64,000 nucleotides of DNA, from the NCBI RefSeq assembly GCF_963678635.1, contig NC_087065.1, positions 39,223,599-39,287,598 on the forward strand, in the 5' to 3' direction. The stretch comes from Symsagittifera roscoffensis (Eukaryota; Xenacoelomorpha; Acoela; Convolutidae). Each line of letters opens with the position of its first letter. Position 1 is the stretch's first letter. Positions 53,886 to 64,000 of this stretch are shown here, piece after piece. Below the pieces are notes generated by a model that was not told where the DNA came from, did not search any database, and saw only the letters and a list, made by a program, of their open reading frames with translations. The position numbers and the translations under genes were made by a program.

Positions 53886-55460
53886 ATCCATCTAACTAAC
53901 AGCCCACTTATTTGTAAGTGCTGAAATTACTTGTAATTTCAGCACCAGAGAGATTTGAATTTGACTTAGAAATTAGTTGCCTCTCCAAGAGAACTTCAGC
54001 TGCCGCAATAAACCAGTATACTCTAGATCTATTGAGCCTAGCAGAGACTAGTTAAACACCCTGAGACTAGTAGATATAAGAGTAAGATTAGGATCGGTAT
54101 TAGACTAAGAAGTTGCACGAATCTATCCGGCCGAAAATATGATAGCGTGACGAGCAGACGGTGTACCCTATCCAAAATTACTCTATGAGTTAACCACCTT
54201 CGGTTATAACTCATCTGGTGCGACCATAAGTCTCGAATAAGACCTTAATAGCTTAGAATTAACCAAAAAAAGATTAGAAAATAGACAAAACATTTTCAAA
54301 ATGTTACACGATAATAACTTAATTGAAATGTTTCTACGACTCAATAGATCAGAGCCGATATTCCGCACAAAACTAGAACTACCTGGTATTGGAAGAAGAC
54401 CTCGAACAAGAGAAGATATACGACTAAGTAGAAACTTACCATTTAGTTTTATGGTTGTACGGCAAAAGCCAACACAAACTTTTATATTTAGAATCTTATT
54501 AGCAATGAATTTAGAATTTCATTTGCAAACATAAAATTTTGAAGTAACTCCTCATGATCATTTCAGGCGCTAAACAAAATTACTAATGTACAATAACGAT
54601 TGACAAAAAGATCTCAGATCGTTTTCCTAATTTCTGCAGTATTATTTAAAACATATTTGAAAAATATTTATTGAAAATATAAATAAAAATTAGTAGCATG
54701 ACAATAAATTGTTATTATATATAAATCATCTTGTTGTTCCAACTTCATCACCTAACAATAACAGCAATCATAAGCTCACTAACATCATTAAAAAACTAAA
54801 TCTTTTTTAAAAATAAATTGAAACCATTTTAAATTTAAATTCCCTTCATTTTAAAAATCAGATCATCGAGGCTTATCCTTGGATCTTTATAAATTTTCTA
54901 TCTCACTAAATTTAAAATTTGATCATCATGGCCTATCCTTGGATCAAAAAGAACAATTTTATTCTCCCCCACCCACTTAGCAAGTGTCTAACAACCTCAT
55001 ACGTCGATTCACTATCCAACCTTTCCAAAAGACCCAGGACTAATAGAAATTTAAAAAAAAAACTAACCATTCAAATTAAGTTAAACAGTGAAGAACTTCG
55101 GTTATTCATCCTTCACTTGAACCCTCCTCTTAGCAGACCCAGGATAGATCTTAGACTTAGTAAGTTTAAAATAGTATCTAACGAACTACTTGCGTTCTAA
55201 TTATACCTGAACCTTGTGGATCGATTTACTATTCTCCAACCCTTGAACACAATCACTACCCCTAAGTAAGATTAAGTAAGTTAACACCTTAACTTAGACT
55301 AGCCACGAGAAAGTAAAAAATCATTCTTCGGAATCGATATACTTTTCTCTCCAACCCTGAACAAAAAGACCCATGTTAAGCTAACCAAAAAATCGTAAGG
55401 ACTAACAGTCTAGGGAATTAAAATCACTAATAACTTCTTGCATCCCTCATCCTAGACCTT
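53886..55460 (+). other. Gypsy 2 5' region, unit 5
   Basis: Copy of 22880-24453; palindrome at 53918-53945; leader ORF (54301-54534) has 77 codons. A 93-aa frame at 54919-55200 is open here by chance substitutions and is not supported. Confidence 0.45.
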
Positions 55461-55806
55461 ATGTCATTTAAAAAATTTGGGAAATAAACAAACAATCGTT
55501 TTACACAATTGTGAAATAGATAACAAAAAATACGATCTTGTAATCACTCCACATACACAAACAGTTGGATACATTCGAACAAAACGACAAACAATAAAAA
55601 GAAAAATTATAAACAAACAAAGACAAATCACACGAAAAAGATTTTCAAAAAATAGAAACGCATTTTCTGAATCAGAAACTAACAGTTTAGACGAACTATA
55701 CAAATTAAAAGAATCAATAGATAAAAATTGTCCCATTCATGATCAATTATATTTTTCCGACTCAGAAACAACTTCAATTTCATCAAAAAGAGGAAAAAAA
55801 GAATAG
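55461..55806 (+). pseudogene. ORF114 with broken start, unit 5 first copy
   Basis: An extra A in the run after ATGTCATTT shifts the first codons, so the normal ATG at 55461 is out of frame. The rest is open from Met 55477 (109 codons, MGNKQTIVLHN). Confidence 0.8.
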
Positions 55807-55902
55807 AAAAGCAATTTAAACACAAACCACTACACCTGTATAATTGGAATCAACTAATTAGACACATTGATAGTTATATATTAACAGTCATCAAACGAAA
55901 AA

Positions 55903-56709
55903 ATGAGCCACACTCAAAGTGACGAAAGTCCAGATGAAGAAGCAGTTTTTCCCTTTCTTATAGATTCACTCGATGATAGAGGACAAACACGATTTTGTAA
56001 GAACTTACTCGTAAATTTGTTTGAACCAGGAATCAGTCCATGTAAAGCAGAATTCCCAGATGTAAAAATCAAAAGACAGATTATTGAACATTATTTGAAA
56101 GACATATGTAATCTAACACAACAATACGGAATCTACACCATAGAATTTAGAACACCAAATACAGCCCATCGTAAATATGTAATTCAAACAGACGATATTG
56201 AATTAGATTTTTCAAAAGTATTTATAGAATATATCAAAAGCATACAATATCATAATTCACAAAGAGCAAACTCCATATTCACTAACGAAGTTTTTGCAAT
56301 AATATATAGTTATATATCTATATTGGAAAAAACAGAAGTTCAAAGCACTTCACCGACAGAAAAATCCAAACATACAAAAGTACGAAATGAAATCACAGTA
56401 TTTTCAACATTTCTACACATAATTCGCGAAAATTTTACTAAAGAAGATGTTTCACAAAACATTAAACATGATTTACGAAAGATTTTAGCTTGGTTTATAA
56501 TAGATTATTTTACCCACAATTTAGATTTAATTTCACAAGCAAGAAAAGCTTTCAGACCCCAAAATACCAATGATGACAATGTCCTTTCAGAACAATCAGA
56601 TTGCGTTTGGGACCCTGACTGGTCTCATCCAGCATTTCTGAATATTCCACAAGATATCTCGAGTCAAGCAATAAGTACAATATCTTTCCACAGAGATTAT
56701 GTAAAGTAA
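55903..56709 (+). CDS. ORF268, unit 5 first copy
   Basis: Intact 268 codons; Arg for Gln in HDLQK, Ala for Thr in ARKTF, Cys for Tyr in SDYVW. Confidence 0.55.
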   Translation: MSHTQSDESPDEEAVFPFLIDSLDDRGQTRFCKNLLVNLFEPGISPCKAEFPDVKIKRQIIEHYLKDICNLTQQYGIYTIEFRTPNTAHRKYVIQTDDIELDFSKVFIEYIKSIQYHNSQRANSIFTNEVFAIIYSYISILEKTEVQSTSPTEKSKHTKVRNEITVFSTFLHIIRENFTKEDVSQNIKHDLRKILAWFIIDYFTHNLDLISQARKAFRPQNTNDDNVLSEQSDCVWDPDWSHPAFLNIPQDISSQAISTISFHRDYVK

Positions 56710-56744
56710 TACCATTAACCATTGACGCAACACCATTAAATTAA

Positions 56745-57218
56745 AATACATTTTTACCTGATACACGAAATAACAGCTTAAATTCAACAATCATACAAAA
56801 TGAAAATCTCAATGGAACAAGAAATCTTACACAACAAGATATTCAAACACCATCACACTTCATAAATGAAGAAATCGTCCAAACAACAGCAGCAACTACA
56901 CAACAAAGTATTTCACCAATACACCCCAATCTGACAACACCAAGGAATACAAATACATCACTAATACAGGTAACCTTACAATCAACCGTTAAACCTTCGG
57001 TTGCTCCAAAATATTCACATATGGACTATCAAACGTATAGATCAATGACAATACCGTCAAAAACACGAAAACCGTTCACAAGAAACACTTTTGCAGAACA
57101 CAATCACCAACAAAAAACAAATCAATCCCCCAAAAAATACACAAAATTTAAATCACGTATGTTCACATTATTGGAATCACCCAAAAACATTAATCAATTC
57201 AGTAAACTTTCCAGATAA
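56745..57218 (+). pseudogene. Gag, first segment, unit 5
   Basis: As 37423-37908, with a 12-bp in-frame deletion near 57104 (TATAATTATGCT lost). Ends at the same TAA before the frame change. Confidence 0.5.
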
Positions 57219-58374
57219 TCCAAAACCTACACAGGATCATAGTGAAAATTACCCATTTTTTCAACAGAATAAAAATAAACAACATACACCTTATAACACA
57301 AAATACTTATCATCTGATGATGATGATCACTACCAACCAGCTATTTTTGCACCATATACCAAAGAGTATCGCACACAGAGATCGCGACAGTCTCAACCAT
57401 CCCAAAATATGAAAATTTACCCACAAAATCCAACAGATATACAAAATCCACAACAAATGCATACACAAAACCCATTTAACACACAATTTTTTCAACCAAT
57501 ACAACCACAAAACCCAATGTTAATGCATTCTTATCAACCAACTCAAATGAAAAATGAAATACCGCTTCCATATTACCTTCAGCAACACGAAATAACAACA
57601 AATCAACTTTCAAATTTTTCACAAAAGCCAAATGCCGCAGAATCACTACAGATGACAATGAATCCATACCTCATGGGTGGATCATCAATAACATCCAATA
57701 AACCACCGATGGTATTCACAGGAACAGACCCTGAATATTCTGTAGAAGATTATCTAAATGCAGTAACAGCAAATTTAATTTTAAACATAGGACCTGAACC
57801 AATTAATACGCCACTACATCAAAATTGGATATATAGACGCACAGCGTTAATACAAACAACCCTAGATGGCGCAACTCATAAATGGTTTTCAGTATTACCC
57901 ATAGAAAAAAAATCAGACTGGAAAAGATTCACACAAGAATTTTCAAAAATGTTTGATTCTGAAAGAAACAAACAACACCAAAGTGTTTTATGCAACGAAA
58001 TGCGCAGATTACCAAATGAAATAATTAAACAATTAGCAGTACGAATCGAAACACTAGTTCGAAAAGCATATTCACTTAATACACATGACTACAAAAACAC
58101 AAGAATGACAGAAATTTTAATGATGACCTTAACACCTCAATTAAGGAAAATAGCTATAAAAAAGAGAGCATCTTTTCCTTCCTCAATTCGAGAACCAGAT
58201 TTAGATTTTCGAAAATTAGTAGATAAACTAGAACAAGCAGAAATCACAATGAAACTCGAACAAACTGAAAATCTAAAACTACAATATGTTAACCGAATTG
58301 AAACAAACACTACACATATAAATAATGTACAAGAATCAGACACAGACCTGATTGAAAAATCACTGAAATACTAA
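57190..58374 (+). pseudogene. Gag (capsid-like region), element 2 copy 2
   Basis: As 37880-38917 but without the seven-A frameshift, so it continues through RASFPSSIREPDLDFRKLVD. One A is lost in GATTGAAAAATCACTG (about 58355), giving a stop at 58374. The two copies therefore carry different small lesions in gag. Confidence 0.75.
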
Positions 58375-58754
58375 ATATCTACGAAAAACATCCAAATTTT
58401 AAAGGCAAACCATCTTTCAAAAAATGGTGTAAATATTGCCGACGATACGGACACAGTATTTCCGAATGTAGACAAAAACATCAAGACAATCAGAATAAAC
58501 CTCAAAAGCACAAAGAACCAAATAAATCATTCTACCAATACATGAAAAAATACCAAAATCTACCAAACAAAAATATATATAGTAATAACAGTTCAGGAAA
58601 ACCACTTCCAAGTAACTCAAATTACACAAGGAATCAATCACCATATAACTCAAATTATAGAGGTAGATCACCCAAACGAGGAAATACACAAAATTTCTCA
58701 CAAAATAGATATAACCGATCGAATAGCCAAAATAACCAAAATAACTATTCATGA
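58375..58754 (+). pseudogene. Gag nucleocapsid with CCHC zinc knuckle, copy 2
   Basis: Continues in the shifted frame with CKYCRRYGHSISEC at about 58428-58469 and the Asn/Ser/Arg tail; ends at TGA 58752-58754, the same in-frame stop as in copy 1. First in-frame Met is 58542, downstream of the knuckle. Confidence 0.7.
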
Positions 58755-61247
58755 TCGAATTCCAATACAACAGAATTTTTTTCTGAATCCAGTTCCCAAT
58801 CAAACCCAAGGAATAGACACTATTCCAATAATCAATCACGAAACTCATCATACAACAGAAATAGAAACTTTTCACGTAATAGAAATAGAAGTTATTCAAA
58901 CAATCGAAATCAGAATTATTCAAACAATAGATCAAGGAATAATGCATATAATAAATCAAATTATCACAGATCAAATGATAATTACCAAAACAGATCACGA
59001 AATAATTCACAAAATCGAAACTCAAGTTACAAAATTCGATACAGAAATTATTTCCAGTCACCACACAGGAATAATAACCGCTATCCCGATTCTAAGCATC
59101 GATACAGAAGTAGCACACCAAAACATCAAAGACACATTAATCAAGTGCAGACAAATGAAGAAACAACTTCAGACCCCCCAGGTATTGATGACACAGGAAG
59201 TAACGAATTACAACTAAATCATATAAATTGTGAATCGTCAGATACAGAAAGTGATACAGATAATACCATCTGTGTAAATATGATAACAGTCATAAACGAC
59301 TATGAACCTATCATATATGAACAACCTTTTACTTCACATGCAAATGAAAATCAATTGAAACTCCTTCACAATTACTATATTGAACCCATTGATAATACAC
59401 AAACTACACAAGAAGTAAAAGGAATTAACACGGTAATTAAACCCGATAAAAAAGACGAAACACAATGCCCAAGCACAAAACATATTTATCAAAATATACA
59501 AAAAGAACAACCAAGAGAAAAAATTTGGACAATTCCATTTCTCTTAGAAAGCCCAAGAAACAAAGAGTTTCAACCACCAGATCTTGAAATTGATTTTTTA
59601 ATTGACTCAGGAGCAGAATCAAATATAATTAATATTCCCACATGGAACGAAATCAAAACATTGCATCCAAAATTAACACCTCTCGAAACCTCTAATAAAT
59701 TTGCAACAGCACAAGGATCAACATTAATAAATTATGGAAAAATTCAATTATTTCTTCTTCCTACTAGAACAATGGAACAAAGCAAAATTTTAAGCAAACC
59801 ATTTAAACAAATGTTTCATATTAATGATATTAAACACAATATCATTGGCATACCATTTATACCTAAATATATACCAACAATCAACATCCTAAATAGTTGG
59901 ATACATATCAAAGATAAATACATAAAAACAAAAAATACAGCCCTAACATTCTTCCAAAGATTAAACAAACAACCACCATTCTTCTCAAAATTTTACCCCA
60001 TTTACAATCAACAAAGGAAACACCTGAAACCACTGTCAGGAAATATATATAATTTTGCAATAAAACAAGTTCACCAGTATAACAAAAGTCAAAATAAACA
60101 ACAACTTTTCATGTCAGACTTCGAATTTAAACCTATCCACAAGTTTTTCAAAATTACGATCTCATCCATAAAATATTCGAAAAATACGAATTCCGACATC
60201 ATTTCATTACACGTATGTAATAATACACCATATCAAGTAACATTACCCTTAGGACTTTTAGGATATTGTGAAATAAATGCTACAATTTCACCTATAAATG
60301 AAGTAGCCTACCGCGTTAATAATATACTCCAATTATTAGATATTTGCCAATCAGCAATTCTTGATGAAGAATTATCCATAACTAATATCACAAGTAATGA
60401 AAAAAGAAACACAGATTACTTAACAAAAACACCATATTTTAAACCAACATTCAATATAACACATTACACGGAAAAACAACAAAAATTTTTAACAATGTTT
60501 AATTTTGAACATTCACAAATTACACAAAAAGAATTTGATAAATTAGCAAAACAACTGTTAAAATATTCAACAGTCTACGCAACATCAAAATTTGACGTTG
60601 GAAAAATTAGTTCATCACTAAACCTCCCGTTAAAACCCGACGCAGTTTTCAAAGAACAAAGAGCCAGTAAAGTACCAATTCACTTACATGACAAGGTAAA
60701 CAGATTACTTGACATTTTAGAACAATACGAAATTATCTCACCAGTAAATAAGGAAGAACAACCAAAAGGTAACACTTTTATCAACCCTGTTATCATTCTA
60801 GCAAAAGGTGAATCACTAAAAATAGTTTTAGAAGCTAGATACCTCAATTCACTAATTGACGAATCAAATTACAATTGGCCTATTGAACCAATACAAATTA
60901 TCTTGACAAAGATAAATGGTAAATACTTCACAACCGCAGATATGAATAGTGCATATAACCAAATGCCACTGGATGAACAATCACGACGTTTAACTCAATT
61001 TGTTATTGGAAACCAACAATATGAATTTAACCGCTTATTCTATGGAATATCCATAGGACCAGCAGATTTTTCAACTTTCATGAGTAAAATTTTTAGACCA
61101 CTAATACTCAAGAAAAATGCAATCACCTATTTAGACGATGTTTTTATGCAATCACAAACCAAAGACGAAATGTTCACAGTTTTAGAACAATATCATAAAA
61201 TACTTCAGAACGAAAAGCAGCCCTCGATAAATCATACTTCTTTCTAA
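58755..61247 (+). CDS. Pol: linker, protease, reverse transcriptase, copy 2
   Basis: 831 open codons after the TGA; first Met 59145. Same domains as 39447-41939: DSGA protease and YLDDVF RT motif C (the usual Val after YLDD is kept here). TCTAAGCAT replaces TCTATGCAT, so the Met used in copy 1 is Lys. Ends by the shared frameshift at TAA 61245-61247. Confidence 0.85.
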   Translation, partial: SNSNTTEFFSESSSQSNPRNRHYSNNQSRNSSYNRNRNFSRNRNRSYSNNRNQNYSNNRSRNNAYNKSNYHRSNDNYQNRSRNNSQNRNSSYKIRYRNYFQSPHRNNNRYPDSKHRYRSSTPKHQRHINQVQTNEETTSDPPGIDDTGSNELQLNHINCESSDTESDTDNTICVNMITVINDYEPIIYEQPFTSHANENQLKLLHNYYIEPIDNTQTTQEVKGINTVIKPDKKDETQCPSTKHIYQNIQKEQPREKIWTIPFLLESPRNKEFQPPDLEIDFLIDSGAESNIINIPTWNEIKTLHPKLTPLETSNKFATAQGSTLINYGKIQLFLLPTRTMEQSKILSKPFKQMFHINDIKHNIIGIPFIPKYIPTINILNSWIHIKDKYIKTKNTALTFFQRLNKQPPFFSKFYPIYNQQRKHLKPLSGNIYNFAIKQVHQYNKSQNKQQLFMSDFEFKPIHKFFKITISSIKYSKNTNSDIISLHVCNNTPYQVTLPLGLLGYCEINATISPINEVAYRVNNILQLLDICQSAILDEELSITNITSNEKRNTDYLTKTPYFKPTFNITHYTEKQQKFLTMFNFEHSQITQKEFDKLAKQLLKYSTVYATSKFDVGKISSSLNLPLKPDAVFKEQRASKVPIHLHDKVNRLLDILEQYEIISPVNKEEQPKGNTFINPVIILAKGESLKIVLEARYLNSLIDESNYNWPIEPIQIILTKINGKYFTTADMNSAYNQMPLDEQSRRLTQFVIGNQQYEFNRLFYGISIGPADFSTFMSKIFRPLILKKNAITYLDDVFMQSQTKDEMFTVLEQYHKILQNEKQPSINHTSF

Positions 61248-62458
61248 CACGCGTTAAATTTTTAGGACTTAATATTGAACGAAAAATTATCACTCCATTA
61301 AAATCACGCATTGATGCCATTCAAAAACTTCAGCCACCTCCAAATAAAAAGAAAATCCAAGAATTCCTTGGAAAGTTAAATTTCTCAAGTAAATATGTTT
61401 ACAAAATGCAATTATACTTAAGACCTTTTTATAACATCCGCAGACCACAAAATAATTTTGAATGGACCACTGAACATCAAACACGATTTGAAGAAATTAA
61501 ATAACTCTTAACTGAACAAATTTCAAATACAATTCCAGATCCAAATCAACCATTCTATGCAATGTGCGATGCTTCAAATTTTGGCATCGGCGCAGCATTG
61601 CTACAATCACATAGTGGAACAATTAAAATGAACCTTATATCAGCAAATTCAAGATTATTCACTCAAACAGAGCTACGACTCTCAACTCTAATGAGAGAAT
61701 GTACAGCTATAGTTTATACACTTACAGAACATGAATTTCTGATACTTGGATCAAAACACCCAACAGTTTTATTCACAGATCATAAACCAATTATGTTTCT
61801 CTTTACACAAAAACCAAATCCAAATCATAGAGTTTATAGATTTCAACTAACTCTAATGAAATTCCCAAACTTACATATAGTTTGGACAGCAGGAAAAAGC
61901 ATTGCATTACCAGATACATTAAGTAGAAATACGCCATCTGAATTACTCACACGAAAAACTACAGTTGAAATACCACAAAATTTTAAATTTTATCTCGCAA
62001 AAGATGAAACATCACCCCGGCTAGAATGGAAATATGCAGAAAAAGCTGACATTGATCCATCACAGATAAATAATCTACAACATTTCTCACTTTACTTAGA
62101 TTGTCAAAGTAATCACTACGAAGTTGATTTACTAGAAACATCCACTTTCAAACCAATTCCATACTCACAATGGATAAAAACTAATACTCAACAAAAAAGA
62201 ATAAAACAACACTCGCATAAAAAAGACCTTTTTCCATTAATTGAAAAAGAAAATTTAACCGATAAAATAAACTTATCAGGACCACAAACAAACAATTCAA
62301 AATACAAAATAAATCAAGTTTTTGACCTCCATGACCCACTTAACACAATTCCCCTATCAAAACTAGAAATTGACGATAATTTTTTCCCCCCAACAGATAA
62401 AATAGATCTTAGACTTAGTAAGTTTAAAATAGTATCTAACGAACTACTTGCGTTCTAA
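61214..62458 (+). pseudogene. Pol: RT thumb and RNase H, copy 2, with stop
   Basis: Same region as 41906-43096. An AAA to TAA change at 61502-61504 interrupts it before RNase H; Met 61562 restarts with CDASNFGIGAALLQ, and the other acidic residues (TLMRECTA, VLFTDHKP) are present. One T more in the T/C run near 62380 lets the frame run into the leader and end at 62458 (KIVSNELLAF), so the last 20 or so residues are leader-derived. Confidence 0.8.
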
Positions 62459-62718
62459 TTATACCTGAACCTTGTGGATCGATTTACTATTCTCCAACCC
62501 TTGAACACAATCACTACCCCTAAGTAAGATTAAGTAAGTTAACACCTTAACTTAGACTAGCCACGAGAAAGTAAAAAATCATTCTTCGGAATCGATATAC
62601 TTTTCTCTCCAACCCTGAACAAAAAGACCCAGGTTAAGCTAACCAAAAAATCGTAAGGACTAACAGTCTAGGAAATTAAAATCACTAATAACTTCTTGCA
62701 TCCCTCATCCTAGACCTT
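62402..62718 (+). other. Second leader copy after pol, unit 5
   Basis: ATAGATCTTAG from 62402 equals 24137 onward and 43093 onward; same junction as in unit 3. Confidence 0.9.
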
Positions 62719-63063
62719 ATGTCATTTAAAAATTTGGGAAATAAACAAACAATCGTTTTACACAATTGTGAAATAGATAACAAAAAATACGATCTTGTAA
62801 TCACTCCACATACACAAACAGTTGGATACATTCGAACAAAACGACAAACAATAAAAAGAAAAATTATAAACAAACAAAGACAAATCACACGAAAAAGATT
62901 TTCAAAAAATAGAAACGCATTTTCTGAATCAGAAACTAACAGTTTAGACGAACTATACAAATTAAAAGAATCAATAGATAAAAATTGTCCCATTCATGAT
63001 CAATTATATTTTTCCGACTCAGAAACAACTTCAATTTCATCAAAAAGAGGAAAAAAAGAATAA
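62719..63063 (+). CDS. ORF114, unit 5 second copy
   Basis: Intact 114 codons. Confidence 0.5.
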   Translation: MSFKNLGNKQTIVLHNCEIDNKKYDLVITPHTQTVGYIRTKRQTIKRKIINKQRQITRKRFSKNRNAFSESETNSLDELYKLKESIDKNCPIHDQLYFSDSETTSISSKRGKKE

Positions 63064-63158
63064 AAAAGCAATTTCAACACAAACCACTACACCTGTATAA
63101 TTGGAATCAACTAATTAGACACATTGATAGTTATATATTAACAGTCATCAAACAAAAA

Positions 63159-63967
63159 ATGAGCCACACTCAAAGTGACGAAAGTCCAGATGAAGAAGCA
63201 GTTTTTCCCTTTCTTATAGATTCACTCGATGATAGAGGACAAACACGATTTTGTAAGAACTTACTCGTAAATTTGTTTGAACCAGGAATCAGTCCATGCA
63301 AAGCAGAATTCCCAGATGTAAAAATCAAAAGACAGATTATTGAACATTATTTGAAAGACATATGTAATCTAACACAACAATACGGAATCTACACCATAGA
63401 ATTTAGAACACCAAATACAGCCCATCGTAAATATGTAATTCAAACAGACGATATTGAATTAGATTTTTCAAAAGTATTTATAGAATATATCAAAAGCATA
63501 CAATATCATAATTCACAAAGAGCAAACTCCATATTCACTAACGAAGTTTTTGCAATAATATATATAGTTATATATCTATATTGGAAAAAACAGAAGTTCA
63601 AAGCACTTCACCGACAGAAAAATCCAAACATACAAAAGTAAGAAATGAAATCACAGTATTTTCAACATTTCTACACATAATTCGCGAAAATTTTACTAAA
63701 GAAGATGTTTCACAAAACATTAAACATGATTTACGAAAGATTTTAGCTTGGTTTATAATAGATTATTTTACCCACAATTTAGATTTAATTTCACAAGCAA
63801 GAAAAACTTTCAGACCCCAAAATACCAATGATGACAATGTCCTTTCAGAACAATCAGATTGCGTTTGGGACCCTGACTGGTCTCATCCAGCATTTCTGAA
63901 TATTCCACAAGATATCTCGAGTCAAGCAATAAGTACAATATCTTTCCACAGAGATTATGTAAAGTAA
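63159..63967 (+). pseudogene. ORF268 with 2-bp insertion, unit 5 second copy
   Basis: An extra TA in the TATATA run near 63560 shifts the frame: the first frame stops at 63641 (160 aa), and the normal frame is open again from Met 63581 to 63967. Followed by 33 bp to the window edge. Confidence 0.85.
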
Positions 63968-64000
63968 TACCATTAACCATTGACGCAACACCATTAAATT

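Larger units (their letters stand above)
20186..64000 (+). repeat. Nested tandem array of LINE-spacer-gypsy units
   Basis: Unit starts (G of GGCAAACATGG): 20186, 26210, 31869, 45165, 51190. Unit lengths: 6024, 5659, 13296, 6025 and at least 12811 (runs off the window). The 5659 unit lacks 364 bp in ORF268. The long units contain an extra 7.26-7.27-kb block (35823-43092 and 55144-62401) ending at a second leader copy. Only the first unit is preceded by the rest of the LINE, so the array starts here. If the last unit equals the third, its end would lie about 490 bp beyond the window. Confidence 0.95.

Noticed and set aside
54919-55200. 93-aa ORF in the unit 5 leader
   Set aside because: Open only in this unit; other units have stops at the same place.
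20186-64000. Assembly artefact as the sole explanation of the array
   Set aside because: Not excluded, but units carry private SNPs, indels, a 364-bp deletion and two length classes, which favours real copies; raw reads would decide.

Overview
The window looks like repeat-rich nuclear DNA of an invertebrate animal. The evidence is the kinds of elements present: Ty3/gypsy-type LTR retrotransposons, a Penelope-like element (PLE) with a GIY-YIG tail, and an APE-type LINE with a zinc-finger-like C-terminus. There are no bacterial operons and no host gene that I can recognise. A cnidarian or other marine invertebrate is plausible, but the sequence does not settle the taxon.

Layout. (1) 1-3918: the 3' half of gypsy element 1, with an integrase ORF that runs in from the left edge, an overlapping acidic ORF leading to a macro-domain-like protein (broken by one stop and one frameshift), a candidate LTR interval with 29-bp tandem repeats, and a frameshifted gag-like ORF. 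(2) 3919-5411: no recognised gene; a 154-bp sequence occurs twice. (3) 5412-17656: PLE sequence on the minus strand. It comprises several 5'-truncated tails in tandem, a copy with an internal deletion (N-terminus joined to RT end plus GIY-YIG), and a second copy with a degraded N-terminus and RT. A 3.3-kb PLE 5' region is present twice (8291-11686 and 14356-17656). (4) 17657-21008: a LINE inserted in the second 3.3-kb repeat, with a broken endonuclease and a long RT ORF.

(5) 20186-64000: a nearly homogeneous tandem array that starts inside the LINE and runs off the right edge. Short units (about 6.02 kb) are: LINE 3' fragment, 1.9-kb spacer X, putative LTR plus leader of gypsy element 2, ORF114, ORF268, start of gag. 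Long units (13.3 kb) also contain the rest of gag, the CCHC nucleocapsid, protease, RT and RNase H, then a second leader-ORF114-ORF268 block. The order is short, short with a 364-bp deletion, long, short, long (incomplete). Two breakpoints explain the array: gag to LINE, with 2 bp of microhomology, and end of RNase H to leader. No integrase and no second LTR of element 2 is visible. The copies differ by scattered SNPs and small indels, some shared in mosaic patterns.

How it works together: no intact autonomous element is present. The gag-LINE junction makes an in-frame chimeric ORF in three of four occurrences. The two pol copies share an in-frame TGA and an RT/RNase H frameshift, so these lesions predate the amplification. 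The most distinctive items are the nested LINE-gypsy amplification, the macro-like ORF behind the integrase of element 1, the two unrecognised ORFs before gag in element 2, and the PLE tail array.
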